Part shown: positions 1 to 9,300 of the stretch, piece after piece | Layout: the number at the start of each line of letters is the position of its first letter | Position numbering within the stretch: the stretch's first letter is position 1 | Assembly: GCA_910587485.1 (NCBI GenBank) | Contig: CAJUKN010000006.1 | Coordinates: forward strand, 122,450 to 186,449 | From: an uncultured Lachnospira sp. | GTDB taxonomy: Bacteria > Bacillota > Clostridia > Lachnospirales > Lachnospiraceae | Direction: 5' to 3' | DNA: 64,000 nucleotides | Notes under the pieces: generated by a model | The model's input: only the letters and a program-made list of their open reading frames with translations | The model's database searches: none | What the model was told of the DNA's origin: nothing | Made by a program: the position numbers and the translations under genes

Positions 1-1217
1 AAGAGTTAAGGGCATTGATTGCACAAGGGCAAGTGATTATACCTGCTAATAAAAATCACAAATGTCTTGACCCTAATGGTATTGGTGAAAAACTACAGAC
101 AAAGATTAATGTCAATCTGGGAACATCAAGAGATTGTGTTGATATGGATATGGAGATGAAAAAAGTCCAAAATGCTGTTGATATGGGTGTACATGCTATA
201 ATGGATTTGAGTTCATTTGGTGATACAAGAAAGTTTAGACAGAAACTTACAGCTGAATGTCCTGCAACATTAGGAACGGTGCCAATTTATGACGCAGTAG
301 TATACTATCACAAAGCATTAAAAGAAATCACAACAAAAGAATGGCTTGATATTGTTGAGATGCATGCTAAAGATGGCGTAGATTTTATGACCATTCATTG
401 TGGAATTAACCGTTTAACAGCAAAACGCTTTAAAGAGGCAAAGCGCTTAACGAATATTGTATCACGAGGTGGTTCAATTATATTTGCATGGATGGAAATG
501 ACAGGCAATGAAAATCCATTTTATGAGCATTATGATTGGATTCTTGATATATGCAGAAAATATGATGTCACTATGAGTTTGGGCGATGCATGCAGACCGG
601 GTTGTATTGCAGATGCTTCGGATATCTCCCAAATTGAAGAATTGGTAACATTAGGAGAACTTACAAAAAGAGCATGGGAAAAAGATGTGCAAGTAATGAT
701 TGAAGGTCCCGGACATATGCCTTTAAATCAAATTCAAGCCAATATGGAAATTCAAAAAACAATTTGTAAAGGCGCACCTTTTTATGTACTTGGACCACTA
801 GTTACCGACGTAGCACCGGGATATGACCATATAACAGCAGCTATTGGAGGTGCTATAGCCGCTACCTATGGAGCTTCCTTTTTGTGCTATGTAACACCAG
901 CAGAACATCTTAGACTGCCTGATTTAAATGATGTCAAAGAGGGAATTATTGCATCCAAAATAGCAGCACATGCGGCTGATATTGCAAAGGGTATACCGGG
1001 TGCAAAAGATTGGGATTATCAGATGAGTACTGCTAGAAAAAAACTGGATTGGGAAGAAATGTTTAATCTTGCTATAGACCCTGAAAAAGCAAGAAATTAT
1101 AGAGAGTCTGCAGCTCCAGAAAAAGAAGATACCTGTTCAATGTGTGGAAATTTCTGTGCCGTTAAAAATATGAATCGAATATTAGATGGTGAGATAGTAA
1201 GCATTTTTGATGAATAA
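1..1217 (+). CDS. thiC: Phosphomethylpyrimidine synthase ThiC (5' end cut by window)
   Basis: ThiC converts aminoimidazole ribotide to hydroxymethylpyrimidine phosphate in thiamine synthesis, as a cytosolic radical-SAM enzyme. The reading frame is already open at base 3 (E-L-R-A-L-I-A-Q-G), so the start lies outside the window; about 30 residues are probably missing from a usual length near 430. Visible family signatures are PANKNH near the start, the EGPGHMP motif, and the C-terminal cluster CSMCGNFC that binds the 4Fe-4S cluster. The cysteine spacing here is CX2CX3C rather than the textbook CX2CX4C. No thiamine neighbour gene or TPP riboswitch is visible because the upstream side is cut off. 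A strong terminator follows the stop. Identification is secure. Confidence 0.96.
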   Translation, partial: ELRALIAQGQVIIPANKNHKCLDPNGIGEKLQTKINVNLGTSRDCVDMDMEMKKVQNAVDMGVHAIMDLSSFGDTRKFRQKLTAECPATLGTVPIYDAVVYYHKALKEITTKEWLDIVEMHAKDGVDFMTIHCGINRLTAKRFKEAKRLTNIVSRGGSIIFAWMEMTGNENPFYEHYDWILDICRKYDVTMSLGDACRPGCIADASDISQIEELVTLGELTKRAWEKDVQVMIEGPGHMPLNQIQANMEIQKTICKGAPFYVLGPLVTDVAPGYDHITAAIGGAIAATYGASFLCYVTPAEHLRLPDLNDVKEGIIASKIAAHAADIAKGIPGAKDWDYQMSTARKKLDWEEMFNLAIDPEKARNYRESAAPEKEDTCSMCGNFCAVKNMNRILDGEIVSIFDE

Positions 1218-1232
1218 ATAGTTTTTTTATTA

Positions 1233-1270
1233 TCCCTATGCTAGATATTAATTTTTATCTAACATAGGGA
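1233..1270. terminator. Bidirectional intrinsic terminator between thiC and the PAP2 gene
   Basis: A 15-base stem (1233-1247 with 1256-1270, one C/A mismatch) is flanked by a T run on each side, so it can end both thiC and the convergent PAP2 gene. Confidence 0.85.
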
Positions 1271-1276
1271 ATTTTT

Positions 1277-1942
1277 TTAGTGAATAGAAACAGTTTCTTT
1301 TTGACTATTAGGTGCTTTTTTATAATTTACAACATATATAAGAACATAAAGAATAATCATTAGCCCACATGCACCTATAACATCAATGACACAGTGCTGT
1401 TTGAGAAATAAGGTTGACATACATATCAATATACAAGTGATAAGAGAAAAATATTTTATACTATAATGTTTTTTTAACGCTTCACATTTTGTCAAACTAA
1501 TATGAACAGCTAATGAATTAAATACATGAATGCTTGGAAACACATTGGTTGGCGTGTCAGACATATATAAATATTTTACAATCGTTCCAAAAATATTGTT
1601 AGGCAGATTTTCAGGTCTTAATTGTACACCATTGGGATAGACCATACAGATAAAAAGGCATAGAGACATTCCTATAATTAATGTCATACCAAATTGATGA
1701 AATTCTTTATCCGTTGCTTTAAATAGCATAAAAATACATGCTCCAAGTATGTAAAATACCCAAAAAATATAGGGGATAATAAAGTATTCACAAAATGGAA
1801 TAAACTCGTCAATACGCCTGTTCAATATATGAACATCAGGTGTTGTCTCATTAATACAGGCTTCAAGAATAAAAAACCAAGGAAGATATATTAAAATATA
1901 TAATCCATATAATAGACGCTTTTTTTTAAAATGATTTTTCAT
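1277..1942 (-). CDS. PAP2-superfamily membrane phosphatase
   Basis: A 221-residue integral membrane protein of the PAP2 (phosphatidic acid phosphatase type 2) superfamily. At least five hydrophobic segments are visible. The catalytic region has PSIHVFNSLAVH followed about 40 residues later by a histidine and aspartate in LKQHCVIDVIGA, matching the C-terminal PAP2 signatures SxxxH and HxxxD. Members dephosphorylate lipid phosphates such as undecaprenyl or phosphatidyl phosphate at the membrane; the substrate cannot be told here. I start at the ATG at 1942 (MKNHFKKK) because an AAAGG lies about ten bases upstream; an ATG 14 codons earlier has no ribosome site. It is a single gene, convergent with thiC. 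Confidence 0.8.
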   Translation of the reverse strand: MKNHFKKKRLLYGLYILIYLPWFFILEACINETTPDVHILNRRIDEFIPFCEYFIIPYIFWVFYILGACIFMLFKATDKEFHQFGMTLIIGMSLCLFICMVYPNGVQLRPENLPNNIFGTIVKYLYMSDTPTNVFPSIHVFNSLAVHISLTKCEALKKHYSIKYFSLITCILICMSTLFLKQHCVIDVIGACGLMIILYVLIYVVNYKKAPNSQKETVSIH

Positions 1943-1991
1943 AATATTGTAACCTTTCATTGTTTGATTTGTGTAAATATACAAGATATAT

Positions 1992-2090
1992 GATTGAAAA
2001 TTTCAATCGTGAGATTTATATCTATGTGCTACTTGCTGCAAGCTTACAAGAACTTTTAGTTCTTTGTGCAAAAGACAGCACAGGAATGAG
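1992..2090 (+). repeat. Leader repeat family 2, copy A
   Basis: It opens with a 17-base palindrome (1992-2008, GATTGAAA/TTTCAATC), followed by text shared with the stretch before the MoxR gene (47725-47830): GTGCTACTTGCTGCAAG and TTCTTTGTGCAAAA-ACAGC. It lies in the leader of the ABC operon. Possibly a structured 5' leader or a small dispersed repeat. Confidence 0.5.
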
Positions 2091-2223
2091 AAAGATATCA
2101 AAAAATTTATAAAGTATGTTTTTATAATTGTATAAAGGAAATAATAACATATTTTTTGTGTGATTTGCAATATTCTAAATATTGGTGTATAATTTTTAAA
2201 ATTATAGTGTGAAAGGATTGTCT

Positions 2224-2889
2224 ATGTTACAACTTAATCATATAAAAAAATCATATGACAAAAAAGAAGTGCTTTCGGATGTGAATTATACATTTGAAGA
2301 TGGAAAGGTATATTCTTTATTGGCTGCTGCTGGAGCAGGAAGAACTACTTTATTTGAATGTATATGCAGCGATTTAACAATTGATGATGGCAATATTGTC
2401 ACAGAAAAGAAACAAAACATTGTATTTGCAGCAAAACAAAGTATTCTTCCCATGTTTATTTCAGGAAAAAAATTTGTTCATGTAGTAGCAAATTTAAAGG
2501 ATGATAAAACTAATGTGGAGGAGTATCTTTTACGAGTTGGGCTTTCTAAAGATAAATGGAATAAGCTTATATGTGACTATTCGTTTGAGGACAAAAAAAG
2601 ACTGCAATTAGCGGCATTTCTTTCACAAAAACCATATATAATAATGTTTGATGAGCCATTCGATTATTGTGATAAAGAGTATATTGAAACATTTTTAAAC
2701 ATACTTGAAGAAGAAAAAGAAGGTCATATTATAATTATATCGACAAGTCTGTTATCTATAGCAAGAAAGATTGCAAAAGATATTCTTGTTCTTAACAGTG
2801 GTGAGATTTATGAGATTCCTGAAAATATGATTGATGTACCTGAGATTGCTAATGTACTTTCAGACATTTTAGGAGAGATAGAAGAATGA
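2224..2889 (+). CDS. Degenerate ABC transporter ATP-binding protein
   Basis: A 221-residue ABC-type ATPase domain protein. The fold is recognisable from a Walker A-like loop at residues 34-42 (AAAGAGRTT), a Q-loop glutamine (AAKQSIL) and a good Walker B (YIIMFDEP, about residues 138-145). Key positions are altered: the Walker A lysine is arginine, the first glycine is alanine, the LSGGQ signature is replaced by YSFEDKKRL, and the H-loop histidine appears to be serine (IIIISTS). It may therefore bind but not normally hydrolyse ATP. The start is the ATG after GAAAGGA; a GTG five codons upstream overlaps that ribosome site. Its stop overlaps the next gene (ATGA), so the partner membrane protein is translationally coupled. 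Confidence 0.8.
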   Translation: MLQLNHIKKSYDKKEVLSDVNYTFEDGKVYSLLAAAGAGRTTLFECICSDLTIDDGNIVTEKKQNIVFAAKQSILPMFISGKKFVHVVANLKDDKTNVEEYLLRVGLSKDKWNKLICDYSFEDKKRLQLAAFLSQKPYIIMFDEPFDYCDKEYIETFLNILEEEKEGHIIIISTSLLSIARKIAKDILVLNSGEIYEIPENMIDVPEIANVLSDILGEIEE

Positions 2890-3707
2890 TAATGATAATA
2901 AAAAAGATGTTTACAGGAAGGATTCTGTTATTTTTTGAAACAATGAATCAATTTGTAAGAATGTTAACGCATCTTCCTGCCATTGGTGAAATAATCAACA
3001 GACAAGTAGTAGAAAAGAACAATTATAAATTAAGTATTGTTTTTGGTGTTATAGCTCAAATTGGAAGGATTTTATATGAATTTATAGGAAAGGTTTTGTA
3101 TGTATTTGTATTTATGTATATTCCCTATAAGTTTATAGCACAGTTTTATCCATTAATAAACTCCAATCAAGAACTTACAATGATATTCTTTTTCTTTATA
3201 TTGTCTACAATATGTGGAAGTCTTGCCAATACCATAGTGCTTGCGATGGGAGACAGAGAATATATGATGGTGAAAGTATTTTTGATTAGTCCATATATTT
3301 GTTTTTTGGGTAATATTATATATAAAGTAATTACAGATTTTATATATTTTACAGTAATTCTTTTTATATTTGGTGTATCCTTGCAAAAAAGTTTACTTTT
3401 GTGTTTTGTTACAATGATGTTTAGACCAATAGGAGAAATGTTAGCTATTTTTGTATTTGATAGTTTGAAAAAGTTATATAATAGAAGAGGGCTTTATAAT
3501 GGTTTTGTTATGGCGCTTTGTTTTATATTTGCTTATGGAACACCAATAATAGAACATAAAATACCAGAAAATTGGTTGTTTGTCATTCATCCAGTATTTA
3601 TTATAATTAGTATAGTGATGGGAATTGGAGCATCCATTTATTTATGGTGGTATAAAGATTATAGAAAAATAATGAGCGAGGCAATGTATATTAAACGTGA
3701 AAAGTAG
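2886..3707 (+). CDS. Polytopic membrane protein, probable partner of the upstream ABC protein
   Basis: A 273-residue protein with about six or seven hydrophobic segments and no family signature I recognise. Its start overlaps the stop of the ABC protein, and the following gene begins three bases after its stop, so the three are almost certainly one operon. It has the size and position of an ABC permease. Charged stretches such as NRQVVEKNNYK and YNRRGLYNG lie between membrane segments. A role in export or in membrane assembly is inference from position only. Confidence 0.7.
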   Translation: MIMIIKKMFTGRILLFFETMNQFVRMLTHLPAIGEIINRQVVEKNNYKLSIVFGVIAQIGRILYEFIGKVLYVFVFMYIPYKFIAQFYPLINSNQELTMIFFFFILSTICGSLANTIVLAMGDREYMMVKVFLISPYICFLGNIIYKVITDFIYFTVILFIFGVSLQKSLLLCFVTMMFRPIGEMLAIFVFDSLKKLYNRRGLYNGFVMALCFIFAYGTPIIEHKIPENWLFVIHPVFIIISIVMGIGASIYLWWYKDYRKIMSEAMYIKREK

Positions 3708-3710
3708 GGA

Positions 3711-5144
3711 ATGATGTTTATGAAATTTAGTGCAGCTGAGAAAAGACTTATTAAAAAGATAGTTTTTAGGGTTTTTATTTTGATTAGCGTAATAGCGATG
3801 GCATCATACTATATGATTTACCGATATGTAGAAGAGCGTGAAAGAGAAATTGTCCTTAAGTCGAGATATACATTTTCAGTAAGAATTGACTCTTTTGGAA
3901 ATATTCTTGAACCTGCTGCAGAAGATGCAGTAAATCATACATTAGCTGATGATTTTGCGCAGTTTACAATAGGGCAGATAGGCGATATTTGGATACATCA
4001 TTTTACTTCCCAATACACACAAAAATATTTATCAAGGAGTAAGAAGCTTGAAAAGGTTGATATACATCAAACAAAAATTTTAGAAGAAAAGACAAACACT
4101 GTTTTTATTAGTTTTTCTGCAATTGTTGATGAAGATAATTATGAGAACTTTATCGCTTGGGATGGTGTGGTAGATAATGGAAAGCTAATCTGTGAATGGG
4201 TCGTATCATTTAATATTGACAATCATTATGACGGAACAGCTACCATTTATGTAAAGAGCATTGTCACACCAGAAGAATATGGCATCACGATGTATAATGA
4301 AAGTAAAAAAAATTCAGTTGCAGAAAAGGCAGATGTGACAGGTGCAGAAGAAAATGAGAATGAAATGGTCTTTTATCGAATTAAAAATTCTGCATTAACA
4401 GTAACCTACAATAAAGGTGAACGATATATTACAGTGCCAGTCAATGTTAGTGATGTTTTATATGAGGATAATTCTAAGGATAAACTAAAGTATGGAAGTT
4501 ATTGTATCAATACAACAAAAACAGCATTTCTATATGGTGGGAAAAGAAATGGAAATGACAGGATTCCAGTAACACTTGTCTACACAGATGATATGGGTGA
4601 AAATTGGATAACAAGTGAAATTGATACCATTTACAATGCTAATTATTATTATGTAGAATTTTTTGATGAAAAGACAGGAATCATTTTTGTGGGCTATGAT
4701 AGAAATAATTTAAAAGAAAGTTATAAAATATATGCCACAGGTGATGGAGGGCAAAGTTGGAATCCTATTGCAGATGAGAAAACAGGGAATGTTATAAAAG
4801 GTGTTAAATTTATTGATTTAAATACAGGCTTTTTATGTTATGAGTATAATGAAGAGATGGAGTCTAATCTTTATAGAACAACAGACGGGGGAAGAACATT
4901 TGAGAAGGTTCTTCTTGAAAGTCAGGAATTGGATAGCACAGCACTTGAAAACAACAGTAATCAAACTTGGTCTGATGTTTATAGAGAGGCAACAGTGCCT
5001 ATGTACAGCGCAGATAGGATTATAACCGTATATCTTATACAAGATGAACAATCTGAATATAACAATGGAAAAACGGTAGCAAAATATCAATCTACAGATA
5101 AAGGGAAAACTTTTAAATATATAGGACAGTATGAGAAGAAGTAA
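3711..5144 (+). CDS. Membrane-anchored protein with Asp-box/BNR-like beta-propeller repeats
   Basis: A 477-residue protein with a basic N-terminus and one membrane segment (about residues 20-37); the rest is probably extracytoplasmic. The C-terminal half carries at least four Asp-box-like motifs of the pattern S/T-x-D-x-G-x-x-W/F: YTDDMGENW, ATGDGGQSW, RTTDGGRTF and QSTDKGKTF. These mark a sialidase/BNR-type propeller, although no sialidase catalytic residues are evident. It is the last gene of the operon with the degenerate ABC protein and its membrane partner, so it may be the extracellular sensing or binding part of that complex (inference). The last ~70 bases of its coding sequence reappear at 10678-10780. 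Confidence 0.72.
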   Translation: MMFMKFSAAEKRLIKKIVFRVFILISVIAMASYYMIYRYVEEREREIVLKSRYTFSVRIDSFGNILEPAAEDAVNHTLADDFAQFTIGQIGDIWIHHFTSQYTQKYLSRSKKLEKVDIHQTKILEEKTNTVFISFSAIVDEDNYENFIAWDGVVDNGKLICEWVVSFNIDNHYDGTATIYVKSIVTPEEYGITMYNESKKNSVAEKADVTGAEENENEMVFYRIKNSALTVTYNKGERYITVPVNVSDVLYEDNSKDKLKYGSYCINTTKTAFLYGGKRNGNDRIPVTLVYTDDMGENWITSEIDTIYNANYYYVEFFDEKTGIIFVGYDRNNLKESYKIYATGDGGQSWNPIADEKTGNVIKGVKFIDLNTGFLCYEYNEEMESNLYRTTDGGRTFEKVLLESQELDSTALENNSNQTWSDVYREATVPMYSADRIITVYLIQDEQSEYNNGKTVAKYQSTDKGKTFKYIGQYEKK

Positions 5145-5162
5145 GGTAAACTGAACTTATAA
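5077..5162 (+). repeat. Direct repeat, left copy (end of the BNR gene)
   Basis: The coding end and following bases (TAGCAAAATATCAATCTACA onward, to TGAACTTATAAA) recur with roughly ten differences at 10678-10780. The two copies bracket about 5.5 kb. Confidence 0.85.
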
Positions 5163-5336
5163 AGTGTTTTGAAAGTGATAAAACTGCTTTCTATACTATC
5201 TATAAATTATTTTAATTATGTTGATTGTATCTGTATAAGATAAAATTATAAATTATATTAATTTTAGAACAATTAGTGTTAGTATTGACGAAAATTTTAA
5301 GAGAGGGAAAAATACTAATTTACAAGGTAAGAAATT

Positions 5337-5477
5337 GTGAAATTATTAAAAAAGTTAGAATTAAATTTGTATACTTTATTATTGGTTTCTAAATCTTTAG
5401 AAGAGAGTAATAGAGAGTTATAAGTAGAAAATGATGTAGAACAAATTGTTGAGTATATGATGAAGTGTGAGGTATAA
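5337..5477 (+). pseudogene. Possible short leader reading frame with an in-frame stop
   Basis: A GTG start with AAGG nine bases upstream opens 28 codons, ending in TAA at 5421-5423. The same frame then continues for 17 more codons and stops three bases before the next gene. The first part reads like a small helical peptide (MKLLKKLELNLYTLLLV). I do not recognise it. It could be a leader peptide, a remnant, or chance; the rest of 5163-5480 shows nothing. Confidence 0.25.
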
Positions 5478-5480
5478 GGG

Positions 5481-6275
5481 ATGAAATTAAAAAAATGGAT
5501 AGCGTTAATTTTAATTGCAACAATAGTTTTAGGAAACACAATGAATGTAACGATAGTTGAAGGACAAACTATGGATACAAAAAATGTGGAAAAAGTAAAA
5601 GATATAGAAGTTGAAAAAGATACAAAAGAAAACAAAGAACAAATAAAAGATGAGGATGAATTAAATACAGAAATTCAGGTAAAAAGTGAAGAAGAAGTTG
5701 AATTGATAGAAGGTACAAATCAAGAGGAAATGATATCTTATGAAAATGAAGTAGAGAATGGTATAGAAGAATATGCACAAGATAAATTAGAAACAAATGT
5801 GCAAGGTTTTAAATATACAATTAATAGTAATAAAGTTACAATAACAGGATATATTGGAGAATCTACTATAGTAACTGTGCCACAATACATAGAAGGTTGC
5901 GTAGTGACAAGTATAGGAAATTCAGCATTTAATAACACAGGATTGACAGAGGTAGAGATACCAAGCAGTGTAACAAGTATAGGAGATTATGCATTTGCTA
6001 ATTGTGAAGAATTGACAAAGATAGTGTTAAATGATGGATTAAAGAGTTTAGGACAAAGTTTTATAGCAAATACAGGAATAACAGAATTAACAATACCTAA
6101 AACAGTAACAGAAGCAAAATATGCACTGTATAGTACACAGTCGTTGAAAAAAGTAGTATTTAGTCAAGGAATTAAGACAATACCAGCATATGCTTTTGAC
6201 AAATATCCCTCAAGTTCTGAACCAAATAGTGTAGAAGAAGTCATTATACCAGATAGTGTAATAAGTATAGGGTAG
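5481..6275 (+). CDS. BspA-like LRR secreted protein, N-terminal part before an in-frame amber stop
   Basis: This is the first 264 codons of what looks like one 1,336-codon gene running to 9491. It has a signal peptide (about residues 1-28), a Glu/Lys-rich spacer (about 29-95) and BspA-type leucine-rich repeats from about residue 125 (for example IPSSVTSIGDYAFANC and IPDSVISIG). A TAG at 6273-6275 interrupts the LRR at the point where the repeat should continue with x-x-A-F; the next codons in the same frame read RAFQDF, so the repeat resumes directly. The ribosome site is GAGGT eight bases before the ATG. The gene is either a recent pseudogene, read through, or affected by a sequence error. 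BspA LRRs usually bind surfaces or host or plant material. Confidence 0.75.
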   Translation: MKLKKWIALILIATIVLGNTMNVTIVEGQTMDTKNVEKVKDIEVEKDTKENKEQIKDEDELNTEIQVKSEEEVELIEGTNQEEMISYENEVENGIEEYAQDKLETNVQGFKYTINSNKVTITGYIGESTIVTVPQYIEGCVVTSIGNSAFNNTGLTEVEIPSSVTSIGDYAFANCEELTKIVLNDGLKSLGQSFIANTGITELTIPKTVTEAKYALYSTQSLKKVVFSQGIKTIPAYAFDKYPSSSEPNSVEEVIIPDSVISIG

Positions 6276-6383
6276 CGTGCATTTCAAGATTTTCATGGTG
6301 TTTTAAAGATTGCCTCAGAATATTCAGCAACAACGATTTATGCAATTGATCATGAAATTGCATATGAAGTAAAACATTCAGGA

Positions 6384-9300
6384 ATGTCAGATAATGATAG
6401 TGATAATCTTGACCGAAATAAAACGTCTTATAATGTAGCATTGAGTACTTCTACAACCTCTGGATATGTAAATTTGAGTATTCATTATGCATTTAAAGAA
6501 TCATCAAAAACATTTGTTGATAATTCAAGTACGCAGCTAAAGATTAAAGTGCCATCTGCTGCAACGTTAGTGCCGAAATCTTTTAAAGTAGATGGAAAAT
6601 TATACACTGCAAATATGGATGAGAATGGATATATTTCAGTACCAGTAAAACAAAAAGAAGGTAATATAACATTTGCATTAAATGTTGCAAATCTTTCCTA
6701 TCTCTTATCATATGCACAGTTGGAATATAAATATAATGGAGTGCAGAAAACAGAAACCATTGGGATTGTAAATATGCAAAATGGAATTTTAACGCTTAAT
6801 GTACCAGATACAACAGAAAGTTCTGCAGTTAAAGTTATGGGATTAACAGAACCAGGACAGCAAGTTACATTATATATGGAGAATAAAGAAGAAACAACTG
6901 TTATTGCCTCAAACACAGGGCTTTATTCCGCTACCCTTGTGCTTCCAAATCCGCAAGAAGGTAATATGTATAAAATTGAAGCAAAAGTAATTAATGGCGA
7001 AAAAAAATCTTCTGCAATTGCTTATACAGAATATACGAAGAATGCAATAAAAGTTACAGAGTGTATGATGTATTATAGAGGAAATACATATGATTTGCTT
7101 GCTTTAGAAGGTAAACGCCCTGTTATTTCATGGGCAAGTGGTTCTATGTTTACTTTTAAAGTAGCATTTAATAATTATAGTAATGTTGGAGAAGTTTATA
7201 TTGTTAGTACTAAAAATGGGGAAGAGAGGAGATTAGAAGCTACTTGGAATGAAGAAAAGCAGGCTTATATTGCTGCTGGTTTTGCAGGATATGTGCCAGG
7301 AAGTATTTCAGTTGAATATGGAGAAGGTTTGGGAGTTAAATTTAAAGATACATTTGCAGAAATAAAAACCATTTATGATGAATTAGATACTGTAGGTTGC
7401 GAATCTAAGGTGACAATGGGAGATGGCACTGAATTTTACTATAGTATGGAACAACAGGAAAATATTTCTAGCTTGCCAAATGAAAATTTAGAAAAAATAC
7501 AGGATGATGGAAATATTTACTATATTTCTCAAGATATATATTATTCATCTAAAGGAAATAAAGTATATGGTTATCAGGATTTATATATGCAAAAAGAAAA
7601 TGGACAATATACTTTGTTAAAAACAGGAATAGGATTAGAAAATTCAGAAATACCAAAAGCAAAGGCATATGTAGCAAAAGCATCTGATTCTCCAGAAGAT
7701 ATACTGGAAGAAGTAATGACTCTTATAGATTTTCTTGCAAAGACATCAGAAGATACAGAAGAAAGTGAGATATATGCTTCTTTGGACAAAACTTTAAATG
7801 CGACTCAAAAAGCATTTGATTTTTCTGATCCAGAATATCAAGAAATTGAAAGTTTAAAAGCAAGATTGAAATTGGCAAATATGATAGATAATACAAGATA
7901 TGCATATGACAAGATCAATGAAGTGATTGAAAACGCTTCTCATTATAGTAATGATCCAAATATTTTACCAGCAGATGACATAGCGGAAAAAATGGGAGAA
8001 AGTGTTGATGAGATGAAGAAAGTCTCTAAAAAAATATCAAATCGTCAGCTTAGAGAAATTATGAAAGAGCTTTGTGATAAAGGTTGGTTTGAAGATAGTC
8101 TGATGGAAAAGACAATTAAAAAATTAAGTAATGATATGAAGAGTAGCGTTAGTTTTAATGCAAAGTATGCTATTGACCCATCAGGATATGTATATGAAGC
8201 AGTTACAAATAATAGGATAGAAAATGTAAAAGCGACAATTTATCATAAGAATCCTGAAAATGGAGAAATCATTTTATGGAACGCAGATGAGTATGACCAA
8301 AGTAATCCAATTTATACAAATAAAGATGGAGAGTATGCATGGGATGTGCCAGAAGGAGAGTGGCAGGTAAAATATGAAAAAGAAGGATATGAAACTACTT
8401 TTAGTGAATGGCTTCCAGTTCCACCACCACAGTTGGATATAAATATTGCATTAGTATCAAAAGAAAATCCAATAGTTGAAACATTTATGGTCTATCCTGA
8501 CCATGCAAAGATTATATTTTCAAAGTATATGATTCCAGAAAGTATAGTAGGATTACGCTTGCTGGATAAAAATGAAAATGAGATGCCTTATATTTTGGAA
8601 TATGATGAGACACAAAAAAATGCAGATGGTGTAAATTATGCAAAAGAGTATGTATTACGATTTGACAAAATGGTGTTAGAAAAAGGAAGTATATGCAAGT
8701 TGGTTTTAGATAGTGAGGCAAAAAGTTATGCAGGCTCTACAATAGATGTGCTGGAACAGGAAGGAATTGTAGATACAAATATAGAAATTATTGCTTCAGA
8801 TTCAGTTACTGTGAAAATGGGAGAAACATTAGAAATTCCAATAGACATTGTAAGTGCCAATCAATCATTAGAGATTTCAGCAGTTTCTGGATTTGAAGAA
8901 ATTGCGACAGTTGAGATTATGGATACAGGAAATATTAAAGTTATGGGACAGATGTATGGAGAAACAGAAATTTTCCTTACGATTCCTAGAATAGGTATCA
9001 ATAAGACAATTAAGGTGATTGTTGGGAAAAATACAGAAAAAATAGAGATTAAACAGGAAATAAAATTACCACAAAAGGTATATATAATATCTGTAGGTGA
9101 AAGTATTGAGATAGTTCCATCTGTATATCCAGATTCGTTTTTAAAAGGAAAGTGGATAATATCTGATGAAACAATCATGTCAGAAAAGGATAATAATTTT
9201 AATGCCAAGAAAGAAGGAAAAGTAACAGCACGATATACACTTCTTGATGATGAAAAAATATATGCTGAATGTCAAATTATTGTGGTAGCAAAAGTGAAAA

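Noticed and set aside
5315..5938. Several minus-strand frames opposite the start of the BspA-like gene
   Set aside because: Their composition (Phe/Leu/Ser-rich) mirrors the Glu/Lys-rich coding strand, and they have no ribosome sites.
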